Numbered from the stretch's first letter, positions 1 to 8,331 are shown. The stretch: DNA of 22,500 nucleotides from Monoplex corrugatus (GCA_030674185.1 CM060312.1:4881740-4904239); one strand, 5' to 3'. Notes: generated by a model not told the origin, from the sequence alone. Numbers and translations are program-made.

Positions 1-277
1 CAGTTTAATGTCACACGATGACGCCACTCAAATCAATGAAAATTATGTATACTTCATGTAAAACAAAAATTATTTTTCTGCTACACCCATTGTGCACCCA
101 TAAATACATGCAGTCCATAAGACTTGGCATGTACAGGCGTCACAAATATGAATTCTCAAACTGGATCACACAGAACAAAAGAACACTATTTTCCAATCAT
201 GTGGAAACTTTGAGAGCCATCAAAACTTTAATGCAAGCATAGTACTCTCCCACACTAAGTAACCGAAATCTATGACT
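1..277. other. Unique, non-coding-looking DNA
   Basis: This is moderately AT-rich DNA with no tandem structure that I can see. A 74-codon open frame on the plus strand (18-242) has no recognisable motif and no codon pattern that sets it apart from chance. I see no splice context or conserved family. I regard the stretch as unique intergenic or intronic sequence to the left of the first palindromic element. Confidence 0.5.
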
Positions 278-472
278 TTAAGTCTTTGACTCCCGCACCT
301 TATCCACCGACCAGCGAAAACTTAACCCTTCGACTCCCTCACCCTAACCAACCAGCTTCCATTAGGAAGCTGGTGGATAGGGTGAAGGAATCAGAGGGTT
401 AAGTTTTTGTTTTGCTATCATGTTTGGCAATGCAGGATGCTGGTGGACAGGGTGCGGAACGCAAAGGTTTTA
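278..472 (+). mobile_element. TTAA-ended palindromic element, copy A
   Basis: This is a short inverted-repeat element. The left end reads TTAAGTCTTTGACTCCCGC at 278. Two left-facing units follow, carrying (C)CCTT(C)GACTCCCTCACCC and (A)CCAGCTTCC up to 360. After four bases (361-364) the same sequence returns in reverse complement from 365 (GGAAGCTGGTGGATAGGGTG...) to about 408, so 317-360 and 365-408 can fold into a long hairpin with one indel and a few mismatches. A longer right-facing unit follows (409-472) containing GGCAATGCAGGATGCTGGTGG, and its right end is eroded. The same architecture occurs at 2271, 12130 and 19669. No protein is encoded. A non-autonomous DNA transposon is the best explanation. 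The piggyBac-like assignment from the TTAA ends is inference. Confidence 0.7.
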
Positions 473-590
473 CAGAGAACACAGAAGGCCACAGGACTGG
501 GCTAGCGGGCAGCAACACCTGGTGCTGAGGTCTGACCGTCTGGGTAGGTCACAACTAAGTGGCCAGAAATCATGGCATCTGAACAGCTGT

Positions 591-1290
591 GCATTCCTTA
601 CATTCCTGTAATTCCATATCCAGCCAGCATTTAGTACTTCCGAGTGTAAATATACTCCTTTTTATTCTTTTCATTCTATATCAATTCAGTAGTGAGAACT
701 TAGTATGTCTTCGCTACATTCCTTTCATTCCTTACATTCCTGTCATTCCAAACCCAGTCATCGTTGTCTTCAATACATTCCTTTCATTGCTAACATTCCA
801 GTCAATCTAGTCAGTACACCAGGAGTCTTCAATACAATCCACTCATTCCTTTCATTCCATACCGTCAGGATTAAGCACATCGTTGTTTTCCATACATTCC
901 TTACAGTCCATACATTTCTTTCATTCCACACATTCCTCTCATTCCATACCCAGTCAACAGTCAGACCATCGTGTGTCGTCACCACATTCCTTTCATTCCT
1001 GTCATTCCATATCCAGTCAACAGTCAGACCATCGTGTGTCGTCACTACATTCCTTACATTCCTGTCATTCCATAACCAGTCAGTAGTCAGAACATTGTGT
1101 GTCGTCACTACATTCCTTACATTCCTGTCATTCCATATCCAGTCAGTAGTCAGACCATCATGTGTCGTCACTACATTCCTTACATTCCTGTCATTCCATA
1201 ACCAGTGAATAGTCAGACCATCATATGTCGTCAATACAATCCTTACATTCATGTCATTCCACAACCAGTGAATAGTCTGACCATCATGTG
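591..1290. repeat. 63-bp satellite built on CATTCC pentamers
   Basis: From about 952 the unit AGTCA(A/G)(C/T)AGTCAGACCATC... recurs at 952, 1015, 1078, 1141, 1204 and 1267, which is exactly 63 bp apart each time. Each unit contains a run of CATTCC/TTCAT/TACATTCC pentamers (CATTCCTTACATTCCTGTC). Between 591 and 950 the same pentamers appear in a much more diverged, irregular form, so the left part looks older. Because 63 is divisible by three and the unit has few stops, both strands show open frames of over 160 codons repeating a 21-residue unit. I treat these as artefacts. The right edge meets a reverse-transcriptase fragment at about 1291. Confidence 0.85.
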
Positions 1291-1486
1291 ACTTCAGTCT
1301 TCTTGCTATTTAGCTCCAACCCTTCATTTTTGCTTTTTAGTTCTATAATATTCACAAAGTTTTGTAGGTCTCTTCATTTCTGCAATTAGCTTGATGTCAT
1401 CTGTGTAACGTATGTTGTTTATTTTTGCTCCAACCTTAAAATCCAGGGCATTCTTCTAGGTTTCTCATGATGGTTTCGCTGAAAAC
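1291..1486 (-). pseudogene. Broken LINE reverse-transcriptase fragment (YTDD region)
   Basis: Read on the minus strand from 1486, the sequence translates as VFSETIMRNLEECPGF. After one extra T within the run around 1435-1443 it continues in the next frame as KVGAKINNIRYTDDIKLIAE. Further on, GLELNSKKTEV appears near 1320-1291 after another frame change. This matches the palm region of non-LTR reverse transcriptases, where the usual catalytic motif is (F/Y)ADD. Here the motif is YTDD (1396-1410), a substituted residue next to the two catalytic aspartates. The fragment covers only about 65 residues, has two frame disruptions and in-frame stops, and stops abruptly where the 63-bp satellite begins. 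It is a dead relic. I cannot resolve the clade from so little sequence. Confidence 0.8.
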
Positions 1487-1590
1487 TTCAAGACAGCAAA
1501 ATAAAGAAAAACTGGAATATCAGAAATACCGTATATGGGGGTGGGGGAAGAAAGAGATGAAGAGGTCTAGGTTTTCCACACACACGCCAA

Positions 1591-1697
1591 AGAGAGAGAG
1601 AGACAGACAGAGAGAGAGAGAGAAAGAGAGAAAGAGAGAGAGAGAGAGAGACAGACAGACAAACAGAGACACAGACAGAAGAAAAAGCGACAGAGAG
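1591..1697. repeat. (GA)n / (GACA)n microsatellite
   Basis: Runs of GA are interrupted by GACAGACA and AAAG steps. This gives Arg/Glu-rich and Leu/Ser-rich spurious reading frames on the two strands. Confidence 0.95.
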
Positions 1698-1739
1698 TAT
1701 GAATACATATAATTACATAAACACACTTATCAGTGAATA

Positions 1740-2066
1740 CTAATGAAAAAATGTTCTCTAAATTTTGGGGAGTGCATGCTTCGTCTTCAATGAGCACGTA
1801 TGCTGGGTATTTTCATGTTTCCGTAAGCCAGCCACCGACATTACTTAAAGGATCTTTAACGTGCATATCTGACATTCTGCATGCCATACACACGAAGAAG
1901 ACTTCAGACACTGGCAGGTCTGCACACACGTTGACCTGAGAAAGGAAAGATCAACAAAATCCCCATGCACTACCCGCCAGGCCAAGGTGTCTAGGCGGAT
2001 CGAACCCTGGACCTTCTAGAAAGAATGCAGGTTCCACGTTTACCCACCCGATTACTCTGCCCATCA
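1740..2066 (-). mobile_element. tRNA-headed SINE, minus strand
   Basis: On the minus strand the element begins near 2066. The sequence at 2007-1996 reads GGGTTCGATCCG, a good match to the RNA polymerase III box B (GWTCRANNC). A box A is not convincing. The body contains CAGACCTGCCAGTGTCTGAAG, a TTCGTGTGTATGGCATGCAGA block, GCACGTTAAAGATCCTTTAAG (1864-1847), GTTACGGAAACATGAAAATACCC-like sequence and AGCATACGTGC. I recognise this order from interspersed repeats common in gastropod genomes (recollection, not a search). The copy is diverged and its A-rich or trinucleotide tail is not visible, so it is probably truncated at its 3' side near 1740. It is not a tRNA gene, because the anticodon arm and acceptor pairing are absent. 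Confidence 0.7.
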
Positions 2067-2270
2067 GGGTAAGGCCTAAAACTGAGATAACCGACACGCC
2101 TCTATCACTGAAGTTAAAAATCTAAGAAATAACTAGGAGGAGGGAGGGGGGATTTACTAGGCGCGCTCTGTAGCAATTGCAGGATAAAGAGCAATCTTTT
2201 GGTATTATTAGATCAACACCAAAATCGGAAACGGAAATTCATTCCAAAAATGGCTCAAGCCCCATTTGAA

Positions 2271-2492
2271 TTAACCCTCTTTCACGCTCGTAATCTGTTT
2301 GATAAGCTGCAAAAAAAATCAACCCTTTCACTCCCTCATCCTATCCACGAGCTTCCTGTGCAAATCCTGACCCTTTCACTCCTGTAGGAAGCTGGTGGAT
2401 AGGATGAGGGGGTGAAAAGGTTACGTTTATAATTGCTGTCAGGGCTGACAAGCAGGGTCCAGACAGACAAGGTGAGAACGTCAAAGGGTTAA
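2271..2492 (+). mobile_element. TTAA-ended palindromic element, copy B
   Basis: The left end is TTAACCCTCTTTCACGCTCG at 2271 and the right end is GTCAAAGGGTTAA at 2480-2492. Between them are three left-facing units (starting near 2271, 2313 and 2360, with CCCTTTCACTCC cores). The centre is CCTGTAGGAAGCTGGTGG. A right-facing unit GGATGAGGGGGTGAAAAGG follows, and then a longer, diverged right-facing unit ends in GTCAAAGGGTTAA. A consistent T-to-C change (TTTCACTCC for TTTGACTCC) is present in the inner units of both arms, so the arms have probably converted each other. Length (222 bp) and layout agree with copies A and C. Confidence 0.75.
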
Positions 2493-2590
2493 TACATTTC
2501 CTCTTTTTGTCTGTTCCTGTCCGCTCGTAACCTGGAATGTTGTTGCAGGGAGATGAAGTCTCCAGTCTGTGGCTATGCGGGAAGCCTGGA

Positions 2591-2645
2591 CTACAGTCAC
2601 GATGTGGGCCTACAGTCACGTTGTGGGCCAACAGTCACGTTGTGG
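2591..2645. repeat. Three copies of a 19-bp repeat
   Basis: CTACAGTCACGATGTGGGC at 2591 is followed directly by CTACAGTCACGTTGTGGGC at 2610 and a shortened CAACAGTCACGTTGTGG at 2629. It lies just upstream of the LINE fragment. Confidence 0.85.
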
Positions 2646-2654
2646 CCTACATCT

Positions 2655-3051
2655 GGACAGTTTTGTTTGTCCAATAATACAAATACTGTAACATTCAATA
2701 ATATACGACTATCAGTTCATGAACTTGGTTCTGTGTTAGAACGTTCAGTTTACACATATTTCTCCAATACCCAAAGCCTGTATACCTTACTGCCCCAGAC
2801 AGCTAGCGTCCTTGATATACAAAGTAAGGCTTAACTCTTGGAAAACAACATATACACAAAATGTATGTATTTGTTCAGAAGCATTATCAGTCCACCATCT
2901 GCTCTTTGAATGTCCTATCTTACTTACGACATATAGAAATAACAATCTCGATGTTTCATGTACTGACTCTAGAGATATACTTTACAACAAAAATAATATT
3001 ATTTCGGTAGTCCAGCTGATTCTCAGATCCCCTGTTGGCAGATTGTTATGA
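2655..3051 (+). pseudogene. LINE ORF2 C-terminus with CxC...H...C motif, frameshifted
   Basis: Plus-strand translation gives, in one frame, LSVHELGSVLERSVYTYF and SLYTLLP (to about 2795). In the next frame it continues as RQLASLIYKVRLNSWKTTYT, NVCICSEALSVHHLLFECP and ending VQLILRSPVGRLL, with stop TGA at 3049-3051. An extra C in the CCCC run at 2793-2796 explains the frame change. The CxC-x9-H-x4-C arrangement (CICSEALSVHHLLFEC) resembles the zinc-knuckle-like C-terminus found in several non-LTR retrotransposon ORF2 proteins. The natural-looking end, followed by an AT-rich 3' region and an AATAAA, fits a 5'-truncated insertion. The catalytic reverse-transcriptase core is missing. I cannot assign the clade. 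Confidence 0.75.
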
Positions 3052-3203
3052 AGAGTTAACTAATTGTTGTATGTTATTATTTGACACTTGATTCATTGTT
3101 CTGAATTATTAATTGTAATTGTTCCTCTTCTTACATTCTAATTTCCACTCCCACCTCCCCATCCCCCCTTCTTTTTTTCTCCATTTCCTTTTTTAAAAAA
3201 TAT

Positions 3204-3249
<46 letters not shown>

Positions 3250-3254
3250 GTGTG

Positions 3255-3296
<42 letters not shown>

Positions 3297-3345
3297 AAAT
3301 CACTATTGTGAACAGACATTAAATAAAAGATTCCTTTCTTTCGTT
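3052..3345 (+). other. Probable LINE 3' region with (GT)n tract
   Basis: AT-rich sequence follows the ORF2-like stop. It includes a pyrimidine-rich stretch (3125-3190), a (GT)n tract at 3208-3295 and then ATTAAATAAAAGA. Assigning it all to the LINE at 2655 is an inference from adjacency and orientation. Confidence 0.45.
3322..3327 (+). promoter_or_regulatory. Candidate poly(A) signal AATAAA
   Basis: A canonical AATAAA hexamer lies downstream of the LINE C-terminus and just before a T-rich stretch (TTCCTTTCTTTCG). It would fit the retrotransposon transcript end. By itself the hexamer is common in AT-rich DNA. Confidence 0.3.
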
Positions 3346-3471
3346 TCTCCAGCTATTGGTTTTTTCCTACTGCCGGCAGGACAGGTGATGGGGGAGGGAG
3401 AGGGGAGAGGACGAGGAGGAGACGGAAAAGACAGACAGACATACAAGTGTACCCACGCCAACTTTATGAAT

Positions 3472-3519
3472 ATTCATTCATTCATTCATTCATTTATTTA
3501 TTCATTCATTCATTCATTC
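3472..3519. repeat. (ATTC)n microsatellite
   Basis: ATTC repeats are interrupted by TTATTTA near the middle, about 12 tetramers in all. Confidence 0.95.
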
Positions 3520-3596
3520 GTACATGTAGAACCAGCTATTCAGATTTGAAAAGTTTTCTGTGCACAAGTTTTGTCCTTTCCACCTCTGTCCCCTCC

Positions 3597-3680
3597 AGCA
3601 CCAATCAATGGAGGACGACAGGTATGACTCAGCGCCCATTTTCACCTGTCTCACAGCGTCACCAAAATACCTGGTTCAGG
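3597..3680 (+). repeat. Dispersed direct repeat, left copy
   Basis: CAATGGAGGACGACAGGTATGACTCA, a short spacer, TTCACCTGTCTCACAGCGTCACC and ACCTGGTTC line up with 4480-4580. The two copies are about 880 bp apart and flank a SINE and a polypurine block. Confidence 0.7.
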
Positions 3681-3770
3681 TGAGAACACCACACGAAAGG
3701 GACAGAGGAGGTGAAGTGCAGGGGGGTGGGGAGAGGGAAGACATGGGGGGGAGGGGGAAGATATATACTT

Positions 3771-3965
3771 GGGAACACATTCAAGACCAGAATGTAGTCA
3801 CCAGACGGGGGGTGGAGAGTGGAGGGGAGCAGTGGCACACTCAGGAAGACCAGTATGCAGACAAGAGAAGGGGTGGGGGTAGGGGTGGATGGGGAAAAGG
3901 GGGGAGGGGGGGTATAATCAGAACACATTGAAGACCAATGTGCAGGCACCAGAGACCTCGTTGGC
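3771..3965 (+). repeat. Three diverged purine-rich ~75-bp repeats
   Basis: GAACACATTCAAGACCAGAATG (3773), GGAAGACCAGTATGCAGAC (3844) and GAACACATTGAAGACCAATG (3921) each head a G-rich segment, at a spacing of roughly 75 bp. The third copy runs into the tRNA-like head at 3958. Confidence 0.55.
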
Positions 3966-4112
3966 GTAGAGGCAGAGCTCCCGCTTTCCAATCTGACTGC
4001 ATGAGTTCGTGTCTACCTTGAGAAAAATAAAATATCCCTGTGGTCTCCAGTCCATCCAGCTGTAGGTATGCACCTGACCCTGTTCTAGGTTGGCAAGGGT
4101 TAACCGGCGAAT
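3956..4112 (+). mobile_element. tRNA-headed SINE, plus strand
   Basis: TGGCGTAGAGG at 3962-3972 fits RNA polymerase III box A (TRGYNNARNNG). GTTCGTGTC at 4005-4013 fits box B (GWTCRANNC) with one mismatch, and the 32-base spacing between the boxes is in the normal tRNA range. The intervening GAGCTCCCGCTTTCCAATCTG resembles an anticodon arm, but pairing is poor. The body follows with CCAGTCCATCCAGCTGTAGGT and a CTGTTCTAGGTTGGCAAGGG block. I remember this block from molluscan interspersed repeats (recollection only). No terminal tail is seen, because the sequence merges into polypurine DNA at 4114. It differs from the SINE at 1740. Confidence 0.65.
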
Positions 4113-4113
4113 G

Positions 4114-4288
4114 AAAAGAGAGAGTGGGACAGACAGGGGGGGGGATAGAGAGGGAAGAGAGAGGGTGAAGAGACAAAGAAACAGTGTGTGTGGCAGGGGG
4201 GGGAGAGAAAGTGGGAGGGGAGAGAGGGGGTAGGAGAGAGAAAGAGAGAAAGAGACAGAGGGAAAGAGACACAGAGAAGAGAAGAAGA

Positions 4289-4342
<54 letters not shown>

Positions 4343-4382
4343 AAGAGAGAGAGAAAGAAAGACAGAAACAGACAGACAGACA
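4114..4382. repeat. 269-bp polypurine tract with (GA)n core
   Basis: The strand is almost wholly purine (G-rich to 4240, then AGAGAC/GAGAAAGAGA). It has a pure (GA)n run at 4292-4338 and (GACA) steps at the end. It is long enough to be a candidate for triplex-forming DNA. Confidence 0.9.
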
Positions 4383-4732
4383 CCACTCTCGTCATGTTGG
4401 CCCCAAGAGTAGTTGAGGTCTCTACCACCTCATTCCCCAACGACCTCAGACGTAGCAGACAGACGTTTACCTTTTTGCAGCACGGTCAATGGAGGACAGG
4501 TATGACTCATGACCCGCACTGGTGTTATTAAACTTTTAGTTCACCTGTCTTAACAGCATTACCGACACACACCTGGCACCCCCTCGACCCCCTACCCTAC
4601 CACACCTGGTGCCCCCTCGCCGCCCACGCTACCCCCCCCCCTCCATCCCATACACACACATAATGCACACGTTGTTTTCTGGTCACTGTCCTCGTGGACT
4701 TGTCCTGTGAAAAATACTGTTCTCTGCCCACA
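4383..4732. other. No gene seen; C-rich block and repeat copy
   Basis: This stretch contains the right copy of the dispersed direct repeat (4480-4580). A C-rich segment follows (4560-4645) in which CACCTGGCACCCCCTCG and CACCTGGTGCCCCCTCG form a short duplication about 42 bp apart. I see no open frame of interest. Confidence 0.5.
4480..4580 (+). repeat. Dispersed direct repeat, right copy
   Basis: GTCAATGGAGGACAGGTATGACTCA, then a spacer longer than in the left copy, TTCACCTGTCTTAACAGCATTACC and ACCTGGCAC match 3597-3680. Confidence 0.7.
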
Positions 4733-4809
4733 TCTCTCTCTGTCTCCCCTCACACACGCACACACACACTCTCTCTCTCTCTCTCAACACACAGATTCTC
4801 TCTCTCTCC

Positions 4810-4846
<37 letters not shown>

Positions 4847-4848
4847 TC

Positions 4849-4894
<46 letters not shown>

Positions 4895-4930
4895 CTCTCA
4901 ACACACACGTTCTCTCTCTCACATAATAAC

Positions 4931-4977
<47 letters not shown>
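4733..4977. repeat. (CT)n / (CA)n compound microsatellite
   Basis: Blocks of CT and CA alternate, with a final pure (CT)n run at 4933-4977. Spurious Ser/Leu and Arg/Glu frames result. Confidence 0.95.
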
Positions 4978-4979
<2 letters not shown>

Positions 4980-5599
4980 ATCGGCGCTTTCAATAATCCC
5001 ACCCATCCCAATTCACTGTGTGTGTGGGGGGGGGGGGTGAAGGGGTGGTTGGGGTAGGAGGGGTTAATGTCTGGGCTGTCTATCAAAAACCTTTTCAATA
5101 CAGTAAGACAGGACCTAAGTGTCCCCAAAGAATGTCACACTGATCGGGCACGACACCCCGACCACCCGCTGTCTGTATGACCCTACACTCTCAGCGTGCC
5201 ATACCTGGCTGGGGCTTACTATACAATACCATGTGTGACGAGATGGTCATGCCATTCTAACAATCATTTTTTTACGAAAAAAAAACCTAGTAGAAAAAAT
5301 CCTAGATCTTGTATTTCGTAAGGTCCCAGCTTCGGCTGAAAGAAAACTTGGTATTCTCATAAGTTCTGGAGAAAGTGCTGTTGTTTACAAAGCGCTAATG
5401 TTAGATAGTTTGTTTGTTTGTTTGGTCACTGCTTTCCTCCCCCCCCCCTCCCCCCGCGCTCTATTTTTGTCTATGTGACCTTTACTTTGGTGCCTTACCT
5501 TTCCAACTTACGCTTTCGCGAGTTTTGAACTGTCTACATCTTTGCACGAACTTTGATAAATATCACCAACAGACAGCTGAGAAAATAAGTATACACATA
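4978..5599. other. No gene seen; contains a G12 run
   Basis: This is mixed unique-looking sequence. A run of 12 G (5026-5037) follows GTGTGT, a C-rich run lies at 5439-5457 and TTTG repeats at 5408-5424. Nothing in either strand resembles a known protein family. Confidence 0.5.
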
Positions 5600-5605
5600 T
5601 TCTCT

Positions 5606-5645
<40 letters not shown>

Positions 5646-5648
5646 ACA

Positions 5649-5683
<35 letters not shown>

Positions 5684-5690
5684 ACACCAA
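5600..5690. repeat. (CT)n then (CA)n microsatellite
   Basis: The CT run at 5600-5645 passes directly into a CA run ending near 5690. Confidence 0.95.
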
Positions 5691-5790
5691 CATCTCCAGC
5701 CGACACCAAATAATTTCAAAGGCAGATGTTTCGCTTCTACACACAAGTTATAATCACTACTGGTATGTACGTATAAAGATCTATGCTATG

Positions 5791-7150
5791 CACACAACAA
5801 CACACAGTCCCCAGAGCAATGTTTCAAAACAACACAATGTCTAGTCTACACACAACAACACACAGTCCCCAGAGCAATGTTTCAAAACAACACAATGTCT
5901 AGTCTACACACAACAACACATAGTCCCCAGAGCAATGTTTCAAAACAACACAATGTCTAGTCTACACACAACAACACAGTCCCCAGAGCAATGTTTCAAA
6001 ACAACACAATGTCTAGTCTACACACAACAACACATAGTCCCCAGAGCAATGTTTCAAAACAACACAATGTCTAGTCTACACACAACAACACAGTCCCCAG
6101 AGCAATGTTTCAAAACAACACAATGTCTAGTCTACACACAACAACACATAGTCCCCAGAGCAATGTTTCAAAACAACACAATGTCTAGTCTACACACAAC
6201 AACACAGTCCCCAGAGCAATGTTTCAAAACAACACAATGTCTAGTCTACACACAACAACACATAGTCCCCAAAGCAATGTTTCAAAACAACACAATGTCT
6301 AGTCTACACACAACAACACAGTCCCCAAAGCAATGTTTCAAAACAACACAATGTCTAGTCTACACACAACACATAGTCCCCAAAGCAATGTTTCAAAACA
6401 ACACAATGTCTAGTCTACACACAACAACACACAGTCCCGAATGTTTCAAAACAACACAATGTCTGGTCTACACACAACAACACATAGTCCCAAAGCAATG
6501 TTTCAAAACAACACAATGTCTGGTCTACACACAACAACACACAGTCCCCAAAGCAATGTTTCAAAACAACACAATGTCTGGTCTACACACAACAACACAC
6601 AGTCCCCAAAGCAATGTTTCAAAACAACACAATGTCTGGTCTACACACAACAACACATAGTCCCCAAAGCAATGTTTCAAAACAACACATGTCTAGTCTA
6701 CACACAACAACACATAGTCCCCAAAGCAATGTTTCAAAACAACACAATGTCTAGTCTACACACAACAACACATAGTCCCCAAAGCAATGTTTCAAAACAA
6801 CACAATGTCTAGTCTACACACAACAACACATAGTCCCCAAAGCAATGTTTCAAAACAACACAATGTCTAGTCTACACACAACACATAGTCCCCAAAGCAA
6901 TGTTTCAAAACAACACAATGTCTAGTCTACACACAACAACACGTAGTCCCCAAAGCAATGTTTCAAAACAACACAATGTCTAGTCTACACACAACAACAC
7001 ATAGTCCCCAAAGCAATGTTTCAAAACAACACAATGTCTGGTCTACACACAACAACACATAGTCCGCAAAGCAATGTTTCAAAACAACACAATGTCTGGT
7101 CTACACACAACAACACACAGTCCCCAAAGCAATGTTTCAAAACAACACGT
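5791..7150. repeat. 58/56-bp tandem array, ~24 units
   Basis: The unit is CACACAACAACACATAGTCC, CCAGAGCAATGTTTCAAAAC, AACACAATGTCTAGTCTA. Unit starts at 5791, 5849, 5907, 5965, 6021, 6079, 6135, 6193, 6249, 6307 and 6363 show that, after two 58-bp units, 58-bp (CACATAGTCC) and 56-bp (CACAGTCC) forms alternate strictly. This gives a 114-bp higher-order unit. From about 6261 the CCAGAG variant is replaced by CCAAAG, and between about 6460 and 6650 and again near 7040-7100 TCTAG becomes TCTGG. The 241-codon open frame at 5935-6660 exists because 114 is divisible by three. I count 24 GTTTCAAAACAACAC cores. Confidence 0.95.
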
Positions 7151-7813
7151 GTAGTCTACAAAACCTCCATCTGAAAGTGGGAGATGGAAGATAGGAGAAG
7201 TTGAGTTTATTCAAGTAGAATTCGTTGCAATTGGACAAGTCCATATTCGCCCCACCTAGCCTGCAATCTCTGGTCAGACCAGCCGGAGCCGGCTCAAACC
7301 CCTTGTGAGGAGGAAAAGACAATCTGACAGGAAAGAAGAACCCCCAGCTACCTAAACACAAACTGGATAAACAGCTCCTGTGGTTCCAGAACACGAGGGG
7401 ACCTCCAGTTCCCGTCCTCAGTCAGATGACTCGAAAGCAGCAGGGTCTCTACCACCTCACCCCTTTACACCCAGCTTATCAGTTAAGAGGCGACTAGTAA
7501 CTTTCATCCCTTAAAATCTTAATCAAACCGACAGCCAGTGATCAAATAACAGAACCCATAACACACGAAATCAGTATGAAAACGTACATTTGATACACAA
7601 ACACCAAAAAATATTCAAGTATTACATGCACGTTCTGATATTATTGCCACGTTTTTTTTATACCCTCAACACCGATTTATTGCTCATTATTTTGTTATTA
7701 TTATGTTTTCGATCGACAGAAGACAAAAAAAAACCCGTCCCGTCTAAACAAATAAGCGATAGAGGTGTATGACCGAAAGATCACCGACCAAGAGGTTGGA
7801 AAATGAATACATA

Positions 7814-7815
<2 letters not shown>
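7151..7815. other. No gene seen; unique DNA
   Basis: Sequence after the 58-bp array is unique and moderately AT-rich. An 85-codon minus-strand frame (7394-7137) runs into the array and has no known motif. AATAAAC on the minus strand near 7213 is not tied to a transcript. I see no tandem structure or element end. Confidence 0.5.
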
Positions 7816-7897
<82 letters not shown>

Positions 7898-7909
7898 ACA
7901 CACACACAT
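7816..7909. repeat. (CT)n then (CA)n microsatellite
   Basis: A pure CT run to about 7855 is followed by CA to 7909, interrupted by one CATA. Confidence 0.95.
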
Positions 7910-8185
7910 CCAACATACCACGGGTTTCACAAACCATCCCTCTTCTCCCTTTCAACAGTCATCAGTTACACAACAATTACCCTGGCTGCATCACTTGCCC
8001 GATTTTTCGTACACGTACACACACGTACACTTTCTTTTCTCTGACCCCCCCCCTCCCCCCCATCCCTCTTCCATGAGCTTACGTGTTTTTATTGACGTAG
8101 ATGCGTTCATACTTAACAACAAGTTTACGATATGACAGGTCAGGACTGATCCTTTTGCTTCTCTCAAACGGCACAACCCCCTCTT

Positions 8186-8331
8186 CCTCCCCTCTCTCCC
8201 TCTCTTTCACCTTTCACTCATTCACTCAATCACGCACGCACACACACACACAAACACAATACAACAATACAATACAATATCCCCCCTCTCTCTCTCTCTT
8301 TCACCTTTCACTCATTCACTCCATCACACAC

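Noticed and set aside
18..242. A 74-codon plus-strand gene
   Set aside because: It has no motif, no splice or promoter context, and its length is unremarkable in AT-rich DNA.
591..1290. Relation to human satellite III (ATTCC)n
   Set aside because: The pentamer is shared, but it is simple enough to arise independently. The 63-bp unit has no counterpart that I know of.
1995..2066. Functional tRNA gene on the minus strand
   Set aside because: Box B is good, but there is no convincing box A or cloverleaf, and it heads a SINE.
3958..4020. Functional tRNA gene
   Set aside because: Box A and an imperfect box B are present, but the acceptor and anticodon stems do not pair, and a SINE body follows.
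5935..6812. A 241-codon repeat protein
   Set aside because: It depends wholly on the 114-bp dimeric period and is lost where the array becomes monomeric. There is no start context, signal or unique flank.
5791..7150. CRISPR-like array
   Set aside because: Units are contiguous and homogeneous with no unique spacers, and the surroundings are eukaryotic. The same applies to the 45-bp and 70-bp arrays.
7137..7394. An 85-codon minus-strand frame next to the 58-bp array
   Set aside because: It runs into array sequence at its 3' end and has no recognised domain.
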